Assembly: GCA_000949895.1 (NCBI GenBank)
Contig: JWIT01000008.1
Span: forward strand, 1 to 64,000
Length of the DNA: 64,000 bases
Direction of reading: 5' to 3'
Origin: Agrobacterium arsenijevicii
GTDB taxonomy: Bacteria; Pseudomonadota; Alphaproteobacteria; Rhizobiales; Rhizobiaceae
Shown one piece after another: positions 49,773 to 58,801 of the stretch. Each line of letters starts with the position of its first letter. The first letter of the stretch is position 1. Made by a program: the position numbers and the translations under genes. Below the pieces are notes generated by a model that was not told the origin of the DNA, did no database searches, and was given only the letters and a program-made list of their open reading frames with translations.

Positions 49773-52628
49773 ATGGCAGCAGACAATTCGCGCATGCTTG
49801 CGCGTCGCATTGACGAAGCCTTCGACAATGGCGACGAAGCCCCACAGAGCGGATCGCAGCCAAGCCAATATGAAGAACGGGTCTGGTTCGCGCAATTTCA
49901 GGATCCCGATCAGGTCTTCCGGCATCTTCTCACCTACCGCATCGGTGGCGAGAGCGACCTTCTACGCCTCACCTCAGCATTGGAGACGGTTTGCGAGGCC
50001 TGGCCGCAGCTTCGCGTGCGGTTTTCCTTCGGAGAAGACGGCACCCTTGCCAAGAGCGTCGAGGCCCCATCGGCATCTCTCGTGCAACTGTTTCAGGCAC
50101 CATCCACAGACGAAGCAGTGGCCCTGCTGCACGACCTTCAGGCAAGCCCTTTCGACGCGGAAATCGATCCGCCGTTCCAGGCCATCGTGCTTCTGAGCGA
50201 AGGAGAGGTGCTGCTGGCGCTGCTGGTGCATGGCCTGCTTGGCGAATCCCTCTCGCCACAGATCTTGCTGGAAGCTATCGCCGCAGCCTATGCCGGGGAG
50301 GCACCGAAGCCGCTTTTGCCACGTATCACTGAAAACGGCACCGTCAATCCGGTTCCGCTGCCCTGGCTGCAAGGGCCAGCCTCCGGCACGCACATCGTCT
50401 CTTTGCGCGATAGAAGGGTGAAGCCCGCGAGCCACAGCCACGGCGTCGATCTTCCGGCCACCCTGTTGGAGCTAGGCGGCTCAACCGCAACGGACGCGCT
50501 TCTGGCACGCACCGGCACCCGTTTCGCGCTCTTCCTGGCGGCGAGCGGCAACCTCGACGCTGTCAGCCTGCGCCTGCCCCTGCAACCGGGGAACGAGGCC
50601 GGCTTACCGTTGCCAGTGGATGCCGTCGCCCGCGTCTCGATCTCGCGTGGCCAGTCGCCGCAGGAGGCCGAAGAAGCCGTACTGGCGGGGCTGGCCAGAC
50701 ACGGCGAGCACAACGACGAGGTTGCCACTTTCACGCTGCAGGCGCTGGCAACATCGGCTGAAACCTCATCCGTCGACCGGCTCCGGTTCGAGCGCCTGCC
50801 GCTCCCCTCTCTCCAATCCGGCCTTGGCCTAACGCTCGCCGTCGGCAGCACGGTGGATGGCCACATCCGTCTGGAACTGACAGGCGGCAAGGAAACCTCG
50901 CCGCATGCGACGGCATTCCTGCTGGAGCGTTTCGTCGCCCACCTCGACGGCGGTGCGGATTTCTCCGGCATGACGCATCAAACCTCGTCCGCAGGGCCGG
51001 AGGCTGCAGCAGCCCTGCCCGCCATCTCCCGCTCAAGCGACGACGAGACTGCCGCAACGATCCTTGCCGAATTCCGCGAGGCGCTCGCCACGCCAGACAT
51101 GGGACCGGATGACGATTTCTTCGATTTTGGCGGCCATTCGCTGATCGCCACCCGCATCATCGGGCGTCTTTTGAGCAGTCACGGCATCGAGGTCCGTTTC
51201 AACGATCTGTTCAGCTACCCCACCGCCGCAGCGCTTGCAAAACAGGCGACCCGTCTCGAAACCGCAGCGCCTGCACAGTTGGAGTCTACGGAGACCGGCT
51301 CGCTCACCGCACCGCTGTCGCTAGCGCAAATGTCGCTCTGGAAAGCCTATGCCGCTTTCGGTTTCGGCGAGATATTCAACATTCCCTTTGCGCTCGATTT
51401 CCTCGATCCCGTGGATGAGAACGCCTTCGAATGCGCGTTCCTCGATATTATCGAGCGCCATCCCGGCCTGCGGACCCATTTTTACGTCGAAGATGGGACG
51501 GTTCTGCAGAAGATCGTGCCGATGCACGACCTGCCCGGCTACAAGTGGTTCTGGACGAGCGAGGAAAGCGAAGGCGTGGACCGGCACACGGAGGCTTCCT
51601 GGCGGTTCGACCTTGCCCGCGAATTGCCGATGCGGCTGCGTTTCCTGCGCAATCCGCAGACCGGCGGCCAGGTGCTCTCTTTCCTCTTCCACCATATCGT
51701 GCTGGACGAATGGTCGGTAAACCTGATGATGGACGAGTTGACCGAGGCCTATAGGGCAAGGGCGGCGGGCAAGGCTCCCGTCTTTGCGAGCAAGCCCGCA
51801 CCGTTCCATGAATTCGCGAGAAAACAGGTGGCATCCGGCGTCAACGGCGACCACCTTGCCTACTGGACCGATATGCTGCGGGACGCGCCGAAGGGCCTAG
51901 TCCTCACCGGACAGAACAGCACGCCGACAGATGCTGCACACGACGAGGCGCCGGCGGGCGGCTGGATCGAGTTCAAGCTGGAAAAACACGTCAGCGACGG
52001 ACTTTACGCCATCGCCAAGCAGAACAGCGCTTCCCTGTTCAACGTCGTTTATGCCGCCATTGCCGCGTCGCTGCGCCATCTGGGCGGGTTGAGCGATCTT
52101 GTGGTCGGCACATCGGCGTCCGGCCGCACCGACAGCGGCTATTTCGATACGATAGGTTATTTCACCACGGTCGTTGCCCATCGTGTGCGTTTCCGCCAGG
52201 AGATGACGGTCGGCGAACTGATCTCCTCGGTGAAGAACACGGTCAATGGCTCTCTGGAACACAGCGAAATCCCGATCGATCTCGTCGAGGAGGCGCTCGG
52301 CATGACGCCGGGCCGGGATCATCTGTTCGAGGTATTCATCCAGATCCACGCCAAGAACAAGCTGAACGGCACGCTTGCCGGGCCGGATGGCAAACCCGTC
52401 GAGTTCCGCCAGATCGATCCTGACAAGCACGAATCCATGCTGGGGCTGCAATTCGAGGTGATGGAAGAAACGATCGGCGGCGAACGCTCCATCCGCGTGT
52501 TGATGAGCTACCGCTCCGACCGTTACGGCCCCGAGGATGTCGACCGGCTGCGCAGCACCACCAGCAGCGTCTTCAGCCGTTTCGCCGAAACGGGCGCTTC
52601 GAACCGGGTGCTGACGACGCTGGCCTGA
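49773..52628 (+). CDS. Nonribosomal peptide synthetase, C-PCP-C (C-terminal half of a VibF-like enzyme)
   Basis: A 951-residue synthetase. Residues about 30-400 are a condensation-type fold whose HHxxxDG motif has become V152-H153-GLL-G157-E158, so it is probably inactive. Residues about 425-505 are a peptidyl carrier domain with DDDFFDFGGHSLIATRIIG (Ser456). Residues about 520-930 are an intact condensation domain, with FLFHHIVLDEWSVNLMMDEL (H640-H641, D645) and VVGTSASGRTDSGYFDTIGY. VibF of vibriobactin has the order Cy-Cy-A-C-PCP-C, with its first C domain inactive; this protein equals its second half. It would transfer the aryl-oxazoline from PCP to an acylated polyamine. No adenylation domain is present. 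Confidence 0.88.
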   Translation: MAADNSRMLARRIDEAFDNGDEAPQSGSQPSQYEERVWFAQFQDPDQVFRHLLTYRIGGESDLLRLTSALETVCEAWPQLRVRFSFGEDGTLAKSVEAPSASLVQLFQAPSTDEAVALLHDLQASPFDAEIDPPFQAIVLLSEGEVLLALLVHGLLGESLSPQILLEAIAAAYAGEAPKPLLPRITENGTVNPVPLPWLQGPASGTHIVSLRDRRVKPASHSHGVDLPATLLELGGSTATDALLARTGTRFALFLAASGNLDAVSLRLPLQPGNEAGLPLPVDAVARVSISRGQSPQEAEEAVLAGLARHGEHNDEVATFTLQALATSAETSSVDRLRFERLPLPSLQSGLGLTLAVGSTVDGHIRLELTGGKETSPHATAFLLERFVAHLDGGADFSGMTHQTSSAGPEAAAALPAISRSSDDETAATILAEFREALATPDMGPDDDFFDFGGHSLIATRIIGRLLSSHGIEVRFNDLFSYPTAAALAKQATRLETAAPAQLESTETGSLTAPLSLAQMSLWKAYAAFGFGEIFNIPFALDFLDPVDENAFECAFLDIIERHPGLRTHFYVEDGTVLQKIVPMHDLPGYKWFWTSEESEGVDRHTEASWRFDLARELPMRLRFLRNPQTGGQVLSFLFHHIVLDEWSVNLMMDELTEAYRARAAGKAPVFASKPAPFHEFARKQVASGVNGDHLAYWTDMLRDAPKGLVLTGQNSTPTDAAHDEAPAGGWIEFKLEKHVSDGLYAIAKQNSASLFNVVYAAIAASLRHLGGLSDLVVGTSASGRTDSGYFDTIGYFTTVVAHRVRFRQEMTVGELISSVKNTVNGSLEHSEIPIDLVEEALGMTPGRDHLFEVFIQIHAKNKLNGTLAGPDGKPVEFRQIDPDKHESMLGLQFEVMEETIGGERSIRVLMSYRSDRYGPEDVDRLRSTTSSVFSRFAETGASNRVLTTLA

Positions 52629-52650
52629 TTGCAGACACGCGAACACAGAA

Positions 52651-52681
52651 AAACCCGGCGTCGCTTGGCGGCGCCGGGTTT
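52651..52681 (+). terminator. Rho-independent terminator after the C-PCP-C synthetase gene
   Basis: AAACCCGGCG (52651-52660) and CGCCGGGTTT (52672-52681) make a perfect 10-bp stem with an 11-base loop, followed by ATTTTG. It lies 23 bases after the stop and closes the importer-synthetase operon. Confidence 0.85.
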
Positions 52682-52736
52682 ATTTTGCGGAAAAGGCTGG
52701 AAGCCTCTCCTTTGTCATCCTCGCCCTTTTCTCCTT

Positions 52737-52812
52737 CGTCATCCTCGCCCTTGAGGCGAGGATCCATACCTCCAGGCGACAACGGATCCTCGGGTCGAGC
52801 CCGAGGATGACG
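52737..52812. repeat. Intergenic palindromic element, family A copy 4
   Basis: CGTCATCCTCGCCC...GGATCC (52737-52765) and GGATCCTCGGG...GATGACG (52784-52812) form the same two-unit design as the copies at 4871, 12115 and 39718. An additional partial unit, GTCATCCTCGCCC, lies just before it at 52714-52726. It lies between convergent synthetase genes. The rest of this 256-base gap holds only the terminator. Confidence 0.75.
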
Positions 52813-52884
52813 TCGCGTGTGGGGAGATGGCTGTGACTAGTCTCCGGCTATTTTACATCCGTCTGCGCCAGCTTCGGCACCCGT

Positions 52885-54231
52885 TCAAACCGCCAGACGG
52901 AACGTCGCGGAAACCTCTTCAGCAGCAAGCACCAGCGCGTCGCCGCGCAACACGGCATCGAGAAACAGCGGCAACTCTTCGCGGTAACGCGCGAAATCGT
53001 CGGCTTCGGTCAGTGCGGAATCCGCGTCGATATGCAGGTTCAGATCACTGCCGTCATCCTCGCCACGGAAGGTCAGGTTGAACCCGTCGCCCGGACCATT
53101 GGCGAGAATGTGCCTGATAACGGCAAGCCCTGCAAAGACCGGCGCGCTAAAGGGCAGAACATTGATGAGCGGTGAAAAGAAGAACCTCCGACCCTTGGAT
53201 ATGTCGCGGTCGGCGGCGATCTGTTCGATGCGGTAGCGGCCATGCAGGCGCTGTTTGCGCAGATTGGCGGCATTGCGCGCCAGGAAGCCGCCAAGGGTCT
53301 CCTGCGGTTCTATCGTCAGATGGAATGGCAGAATATTGACGAGCATGGCGGGCATATGTGCGCCGACGCTACCCCAGCGGCTCATGAATGGCAGCCACAG
53401 CGTCAGCACATCGCGATCCGGGCGCGGCAGGACGCGGTGGAGATAAAGGCCTGATAGCAGCACCAGCAGGTCTGGCCAGCCGATCTCAAGCGCACCCGAT
53501 ATCTGTTGCAGCCTTGTGCTGAAACCTTCCGGCAATCCCGCATCGGCATGCAGGCCGCCGCCGCCGTAATCCTCGCAATCCTTGTCCAGTACCGGCAGAT
53601 CAACGGGCGGCGCGAGATAGGCCGTCCAGAAATCGCGGTCCTTTTCGAAACGGCGGCTTTGCCGGTAGGCGTCCTCTTCGGCAAGAAAACTGGGAAAGGG
53701 ATGGAAATCCGGACCCGCCTCGCCCTTACCGCAATAGTGCCCGTAAAGCTGCCCGCAGCGTTGCTCCACCAGCGTCAGACCATAACCGTCGACAACGATA
53801 TGATGGGCGCGGATATACCAGAGGTAACGGTCATCGGCGATGCGGTAGAGAACCTGCGCGGAGAGCTTGTCAGTTCGAAGATCAAGCCTTGCCTCGACAT
53901 CCGCATTCATGCGCCGCAACGCTTCTTCGAAAGGCGCGGAATGGGCGCGCAGATCGACAAGTTCGACCACGGGAGCGTGGAGCGGATCGCAGCATTGCTG
54001 CGGCGTCTCGCCATCCTCACCGAGGCGAAAACGGATCGACAGCACTTCCGATTCGCGCACGGTGCGTTTGATTGCCTCAAGCAGGGCGCCTTCGTTCACG
54101 CCACCAGAAAGCTCGATGTAGTGGGCGACAGTAGAGACCGGTTCGTCGGGATGGAAGGAGAATTCCTCCCAGAAATCGAGTTGCGGCTGGGTCAGGGGAA
54201 GCCAGCCGCCGGCAGGATCGATAAGCGCCAT
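52885..54231 (-). CDS. vibH: Stand-alone condensation enzyme (VibH-like amide synthase)
   Basis: A 448-residue free condensation protein, close to the recalled 440 residues of VibH. The catalytic motif is IRAHHIVVDGYGLTLVEQRC. LPLTQPQLDFWEEFSFHPDE (C1) and NILPFHLTIEPQETLGGFLA are family parts, and RYRIEQIAADRDISKGRRFF matches the VibH/EntF type. VibH joins carrier-bound 2,3-dihydroxybenzoate to a primary amine of a free polyamine; the same is expected here, with spermidine for an agrobactin-type product. It starts 43 bases after the Cy-Cy-A synthetase and is probably co-transcribed with it. The polyamine substrate is inferred. Confidence 0.88.
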   Translation of the reverse strand: MALIDPAGGWLPLTQPQLDFWEEFSFHPDEPVSTVAHYIELSGGVNEGALLEAIKRTVRESEVLSIRFRLGEDGETPQQCCDPLHAPVVELVDLRAHSAPFEEALRRMNADVEARLDLRTDKLSAQVLYRIADDRYLWYIRAHHIVVDGYGLTLVEQRCGQLYGHYCGKGEAGPDFHPFPSFLAEEDAYRQSRRFEKDRDFWTAYLAPPVDLPVLDKDCEDYGGGGLHADAGLPEGFSTRLQQISGALEIGWPDLLVLLSGLYLHRVLPRPDRDVLTLWLPFMSRWGSVGAHMPAMLVNILPFHLTIEPQETLGGFLARNAANLRKQRLHGRYRIEQIAADRDISKGRRFFFSPLINVLPFSAPVFAGLAVIRHILANGPGDGFNLTFRGEDDGSDLNLHIDADSALTEADDFARYREELPLFLDAVLRGDALVLAAEEVSATFRLAV

Positions 54232-54274
54232 CTGTTTTTCCTTGGTTATTCCTGTGATTTCTGGCCGTGAGGCC

Positions 54275-57200
54275 TCATGCCGCCGAGGCGGGTAAAAGCG
54301 AACTGACCTGCTTGGCGTTGCGGCACCGTAAAAGCTGTTGCGGTGAAAGCTCCACGCCGAAAGCGCTGCGGATTTCCGCCGAGACGGTTTTCAGATGCGA
54401 AGGCAGGAGGCCAAGCGCCAGCAAATCGCTGCTCGTGTCCACATTCGCCGGGTTTTTGCCCAGCACGCCAAGATAGATATCCAGCACCCGGCGATCGCCC
54501 TGATCGGCGACTTTGACGGTTACGGCCACGGGTGCTTTCGCCGGTTCCGCTGCCGTCAGCAATTCACGGGCGCGGCGGCGATCCGGCTTGCCATTGGCCG
54601 AGAGCGGCAGATCGGCGACATTGAGAAAGCGGCCGGGCACATGCGATTCTGGCAGATGCCTGCGGGCGAAATTGCGCAGATCGGCGGCGGAAAGTTCAAA
54701 GCCGGGTGCCGGGACGTAAAGCACGCCGATGGCAGCCTCTCCCTCTTGCTCGGCGCCATAATCCACCACCAACACCCGCTGGATGGAGGGGTGGCGGATA
54801 AGTTCGTTTTCCACATCCGGCAGCGAGACCCGCACCCCGCGCACCTTGACGTAACCGTTGACCCGGCTTGCGAACATGATCTTGCCATCCGGCCGGTAAC
54901 GGCCCCGGTCTCCGGTGCGGAAAGCGCGCACCGCATTTCCGTCGGGATCGTTGACCGTCACGAAATCCGTCTGGGTGATTGCGCCATCCTCCAGATAACC
55001 GATTGCCACATTCACACCCGCCGTGTGGATGCGGCCGACGACACCCGCCGGGCAATGGCCGCCCTGATCGTTGAGGATGAAATAGCGATTGCTGGGTAGA
55101 GGGTGCCCATAGGGTATCGCCGTGGTATCGGCTGCCACGATCTCGTGCCAGATGCTCCAGATGGTCGTTTCCGTCGGCCCACCGAGCGATATCAGCCGAA
55201 GATCAGGTTTCAGGCGGCGCAACTCCTCGATAACCACGGGCTTGATATAATCACCACCCTGCGCGACGAGCCGGAGCGAGCCGAGCTGATCGCCACGACG
55301 GCAGGACAGGAGCATCTCAAGGATGGCCGGCACCGAGCACCACAGCGTGACACCGTGTTCGGCCACCAGCTCGTTCCAGCGGACCGCGTCCTTTTCCTCG
55401 CCGGGTTCCGGCAGCACCAGCGTCGCACCGGCGGCAAGTGCCCCGAAAACATCGAAAATCGACATGTCATGGTGCAAGGGCGTGACCGAGATGAACACGT
55501 CGTTTTCCGTCACCGCCCATTCCGAAAGCGTGCCGCCGATGACATTGGCCGTGGCCCGATTGGAGAGCACGACGCATTTCGGTTTGCCTGTCGTGCCGGA
55601 GGTGTAGAGGTAATAAGCGGGCGCTTCGCTTGCCGAAAGTGCCGCCAGTTCCGCCATGGTAAGGGGCGCGCCGGAGGCGGCTGGCGTTGAGAGAAGATCA
55701 TCGGGATCGATAGCGTCGAAGCCTTCAGGAACGTTACGGGCAACGATGATGGCCGGGCGGCAATTGGTCAGCAGGTAACGCAGGCGGTCTTCCGGCGAAC
55801 CCGCATCGATCGGCACCCAAATGGCGCCTGTGAGGGCAGCGGCAAGCGTGACGGCCGTGTGCTCGGGACTACGCGACAGGCACACTGCCACGACATCACC
55901 CCGCCCGACGCCCCGGGCCTTCAGGCCCGCCATCGCCTGCGCCACCGCATCGCCGAGTTCGCCATAGGAAATTCGCCGTTTGCCGTTGATCAGGGCCGTG
56001 CGCGATCGGTCGCCTTCGAAAAGATGAGAGGCGATCCGTTCCAGGAACGGCGGGCAGACGAAGTTCCGCTCGTCGCCGTTCAGCCGGTAGTGAGACAGAT
56101 CGGCAATCCCTAGGGAATTCATCGAGAACGTCCCGCTGGCGGTGATCGCGGCAATCGCACGCTCTATGGCACCGAGAATATCCGTCACCATTCCGGCATC
56201 GATCGCCTGCTCCGCATAATCGATATCAAGAACGAGATCGCCATCCGGATTTTGCGAAAAACGGAAATCCAGCGCCACCTGTGGTGTCTGGGTAAGCCCG
56301 TCCGTCCAACGAAGTGTCGAAGCTTGCGAAAGCGTGGGCCATGAGAGGCCGTTGGTGATGACGACAGGCAGGGCAAGCCCACCCGGATTGGCGTTGAGAA
56401 GGATGCGATTGAGATCGATCCCCGAAAAAGCCAGATGGTTGAGGCCCTCAAGCACATCCGTTTGCAAAGCTGCGGCCCGCTCCGGAAAATCACCCCTGGC
56501 CGCATCCCATTTGACCGCGATGAAGCTCGAACGGTTGGCAAAGGCGCCTTCCACCTGCGGAGCGACGGGAATGCCGACGACGAGAGCGCCTTCGTTCAGC
56601 CAAAGCGACAGCACATCGAGGATCACCGCCGTCAGCGCCGAATTCTTGAACAGCCGCTCTTTCGCGCCGATCCGGGAAAAGGTGGTAAAGCGCCGTTTTT
56701 CCACGGTCAGACTCTGGCGGCTGTAACGCGAAACGGCAATGGTTTCGAGCGGAGCCTTCCAGGGCAGTTGCGAGGGCACTTCGGCACCCTCAAGCTTCTC
56801 AGCCCAATAGGTGGCATCCTCGGCACGGGCCGCCGTGATATCCTGCTGTGCTGCGGTGGCTGCGTTGCCCGATGCGGGCGGCACGACATCATCGAAGAGT
56901 TCCGCCGCAAGGCTGGCTATTCCCCGCCCATCGAGAATGAGGGCATCGAAACGCAGGAAGACCACCACCCCATCCCCCGCCACAATTTCCGGCAGACGAA
57001 AAGCCGTGACCTGCCAGGGAGAGGCGGCAAGATCAAAATGGGCATGCGAGAAATCCCGCCGCAGGGTGCCGATCCGCGCTTCGGCTTCGACAGCGGAAAG
57101 GTTCGAAAGATCAACAATATCAAGGTTGATTTCCGGTTCTTCGGCGACCACCTGCACCAGACGCCGCTCATCAATGCGGGTGCGCAGGCTTTCATGCCGC

Positions 57201-58720
57201 CCGACCATTGCGGTGAGGCGCGAGCGAAGCAACGCCGGATCGATATTGCCGCGATATTCGCGGAACTCCTGCATCGCCACACCGCTCAGCGGCAGGTGGG
57301 TGCCGCGACCGAGCAGATAGGCCTTTTGCAAGGCTGAGAGTGGCCGTTCCATGGGTTTTCCTTGTGTCTGCGCTGTCGCTTCAGGCGCTTGCAAGCCGAA
57401 TCGCTCCACAGTCTCGGAAACGAGATCGGGGCTGGCGGCCAGATGGCGAAGAAGGGCGGTATAGGTGCCGAACAGGGCGCGCAGCCAGCTCTCTGGCAGC
57501 GCATCAAGGCGGACATCCCAATTGATCAGCAGCCCGCCATCAAGCGCCGCAACCTGCGCATCCAATGCAACTCCGGGTCCTTGCGAGACGGTGTGGATCA
57601 TCGGGCCGAACACGCGCCCGACATTTTCCGAAAACAGTTCACCGCCGGGAAGATCGACCCCGGCGGTGAAGACCACCGGCGAGGTCTGCAAGCCGCCGCG
57701 CAGGCGGGAAAGATCACGCATGACGCTGACACCGGGATAGGACTGGTGCGCCAGGAGCCCGTTCATCTCATCGAACAGCCGTTCAAGCAGCCGCTCGAGG
57801 CTCTCCGCAGGCCGAATATCGACGCCGAGGACATGCACATTGGAGAACTCGCCGACGATGCCGTCGACCCCTTGCACCAGCGGCGCGCGCCAGAAACCCG
57901 GCACGGAAAGCCGGAACTTTTCCGCATCCGTCGCTTGCGACAGCACCACTGCGAAAACACCGAGCAACAGGGTAGACGTGGTCACGCAGCAGCGCCGCGC
58001 CAGCTGTTCCAGACTGCTGCGTTCAGCCGGTGACAGTGTTGCAGCAAGGCGATCTGTATGAACGGCGCGGGACGCGTCATCGGGCAAAAACGGCAACGGC
58101 GGGGCCTCTGGAATATCGGCAATATGTTGCCGCCACCACAGCCGGTCGCTTTCACGCTGAGCCCTAAGTTCCGGGTCAGACGCAAGACGTTCCGCCCAGT
58201 CGAAAAAGGACGGCGTCGCCTCCCCGGCATGCGCCGTTTCGCCTGTGCCTGACCCCTCCTCGTAAAAACGGGCGAGGTCCTCCATCACGATTCGCACGCT
58301 GGCCGGATCGATCGCCAGCATATCTGTATCCAAATGCAGCCGGGCGCGATCTTCGGGCAGCAGGCTCAGCGACAAGGCCGCCGGCGGCGCAACGCGCAGA
58401 TCAGCCCGGCGATGGCTCCACTCCTCACGTTTGGCGGCAAGACGGTGCGCAAGCGCCTCCTCATCCAGTGCCGTCATGTCCTCCAGGTCAAGGCGAAGCG
58501 GCCGGCCAGCGGGGTCGACGGTCTGGTGCCCTTCCGCATCGATCCTGAGGCTGAGCATGGGATGACGCCGGCAAAGCCTGTCGACCGCAACGGCCAGTCT
58601 TTCCGCCTCCAGCCCCTTGCCCTCGAACTCGAGATAAAGATGCGGCGTAACTTTTCCGAGTATCCCGTCTGCCTCTCGGCCGACCCAGTAGGCAACCTGC
58701 ATGGGGGTTAAATTTAGCAT
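54275..58720 (-). CDS. Nonribosomal peptide synthetase, Cy-Cy-A with degenerate carrier domain (N-terminal half of a VibF-like enzyme)
   Basis: A 1481-residue synthetase. Two cyclisation domains come first: Cy1 with DMLAIDPAS (D133, D138) and Cy2 with DALILDGRG (D592, D597; Gly replaces the final Ser). The adenylation domain (about 870-1385) has YYLYTSGTTGKPKCVVLSN, ISLGGPTETTIWSIWHEIV, FRTGDRGRYRPDGKIMFASR and the catalytic Lys in SANGKPDRRRA. A carrier-like tail ends the protein, but the modified Ser position is Pro1440 (LALGLLPSHLKTV), so it is probably inactive. By analogy with VibF it activates L-threonine and forms the 2-aryl-5-methyloxazoline. The start at 58720 lies downstream of the likely promoter; upstream Met codons overlap the -10 box. 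Confidence 0.9.
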   Translation of the reverse strand: MLNLTPMQVAYWVGREADGILGKVTPHLYLEFEGKGLEAERLAVAVDRLCRRHPMLSLRIDAEGHQTVDPAGRPLRLDLEDMTALDEEALAHRLAAKREEWSHRRADLRVAPPAALSLSLLPEDRARLHLDTDMLAIDPASVRIVMEDLARFYEEGSGTGETAHAGEATPSFFDWAERLASDPELRAQRESDRLWWRQHIADIPEAPPLPFLPDDASRAVHTDRLAATLSPAERSSLEQLARRCCVTTSTLLLGVFAVVLSQATDAEKFRLSVPGFWRAPLVQGVDGIVGEFSNVHVLGVDIRPAESLERLLERLFDEMNGLLAHQSYPGVSVMRDLSRLRGGLQTSPVVFTAGVDLPGGELFSENVGRVFGPMIHTVSQGPGVALDAQVAALDGGLLINWDVRLDALPESWLRALFGTYTALLRHLAASPDLVSETVERFGLQAPEATAQTQGKPMERPLSALQKAYLLGRGTHLPLSGVAMQEFREYRGNIDPALLRSRLTAMVGRHESLRTRIDERRLVQVVAEEPEINLDIVDLSNLSAVEAEARIGTLRRDFSHAHFDLAASPWQVTAFRLPEIVAGDGVVVFLRFDALILDGRGIASLAAELFDDVVPPASGNAATAAQQDITAARAEDATYWAEKLEGAEVPSQLPWKAPLETIAVSRYSRQSLTVEKRRFTTFSRIGAKERLFKNSALTAVILDVLSLWLNEGALVVGIPVAPQVEGAFANRSSFIAVKWDAARGDFPERAAALQTDVLEGLNHLAFSGIDLNRILLNANPGGLALPVVITNGLSWPTLSQASTLRWTDGLTQTPQVALDFRFSQNPDGDLVLDIDYAEQAIDAGMVTDILGAIERAIAAITASGTFSMNSLGIADLSHYRLNGDERNFVCPPFLERIASHLFEGDRSRTALINGKRRISYGELGDAVAQAMAGLKARGVGRGDVVAVCLSRSPEHTAVTLAAALTGAIWVPIDAGSPEDRLRYLLTNCRPAIIVARNVPEGFDAIDPDDLLSTPAASGAPLTMAELAALSASEAPAYYLYTSGTTGKPKCVVLSNRATANVIGGTLSEWAVTENDVFISVTPLHHDMSIFDVFGALAAGATLVLPEPGEEKDAVRWNELVAEHGVTLWCSVPAILEMLLSCRRGDQLGSLRLVAQGGDYIKPVVIEELRRLKPDLRLISLGGPTETTIWSIWHEIVAADTTAIPYGHPLPSNRYFILNDQGGHCPAGVVGRIHTAGVNVAIGYLEDGAITQTDFVTVNDPDGNAVRAFRTGDRGRYRPDGKIMFASRVNGYVKVRGVRVSLPDVENELIRHPSIQRVLVVDYGAEQEGEAAIGVLYVPAPGFELSAADLRNFARRHLPESHVPGRFLNVADLPLSANGKPDRRRARELLTAAEPAKAPVAVTVKVADQGDRRVLDIYLGVLGKNPANVDTSSDLLALGLLPSHLKTVSAEIRSAFGVELSPQQLLRCRNAKQVSSLLPASAA

Positions 58721-58746
58721 GTGACTTTGCACCGATTGACAAAACA

Positions 58747-58761
58747 TGATTATCATAATCA
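58747..58761. promoter_or_regulatory. Putative RirA/Fur-type iron box shared by divergent siderophore operons
   Basis: TGATTATCATAATCA is a perfect 15-base palindrome (with central C) fitting TGA-N9-TCA, the RirA site of rhizobia; its GATTATCATAATC core also resembles Fur boxes. It lies 26 bases before the Cy-Cy-A start and 40 bases before the isochorismate synthase start, so one site can repress both operons when iron is plentiful. Confidence 0.7.
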
Positions 58762-58779
58762 AGTATAAGCCATCGTCAA
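58752..58779 (-). promoter_or_regulatory. Promoter of the Cy-Cy-A synthetase operon
   Basis: On the minus strand TTGACG (58779-58774) is followed after 16 bases by TATGAT (58757-58752). The -10 box lies inside the iron-box palindrome, so a bound repressor would exclude RNA polymerase. On the plus strand TTGACA (58736-58741) and TATAAG (58764-58769) are present, but their 22-base spacing is long. Confidence 0.5.
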
Positions 58780-58801
58780 CCACTCGCACAGGAGGCATCC
58801 C

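Noticed and set aside
58721..58747. Upstream Met codon (MFCQSVQSH) as start of the Cy-Cy-A synthetase
   Set aside because: Its ATG overlaps the predicted -10 and iron-box region, so it would lie at or before the transcription start, and the family begins at MLNLTPMQVAYWVGRE.
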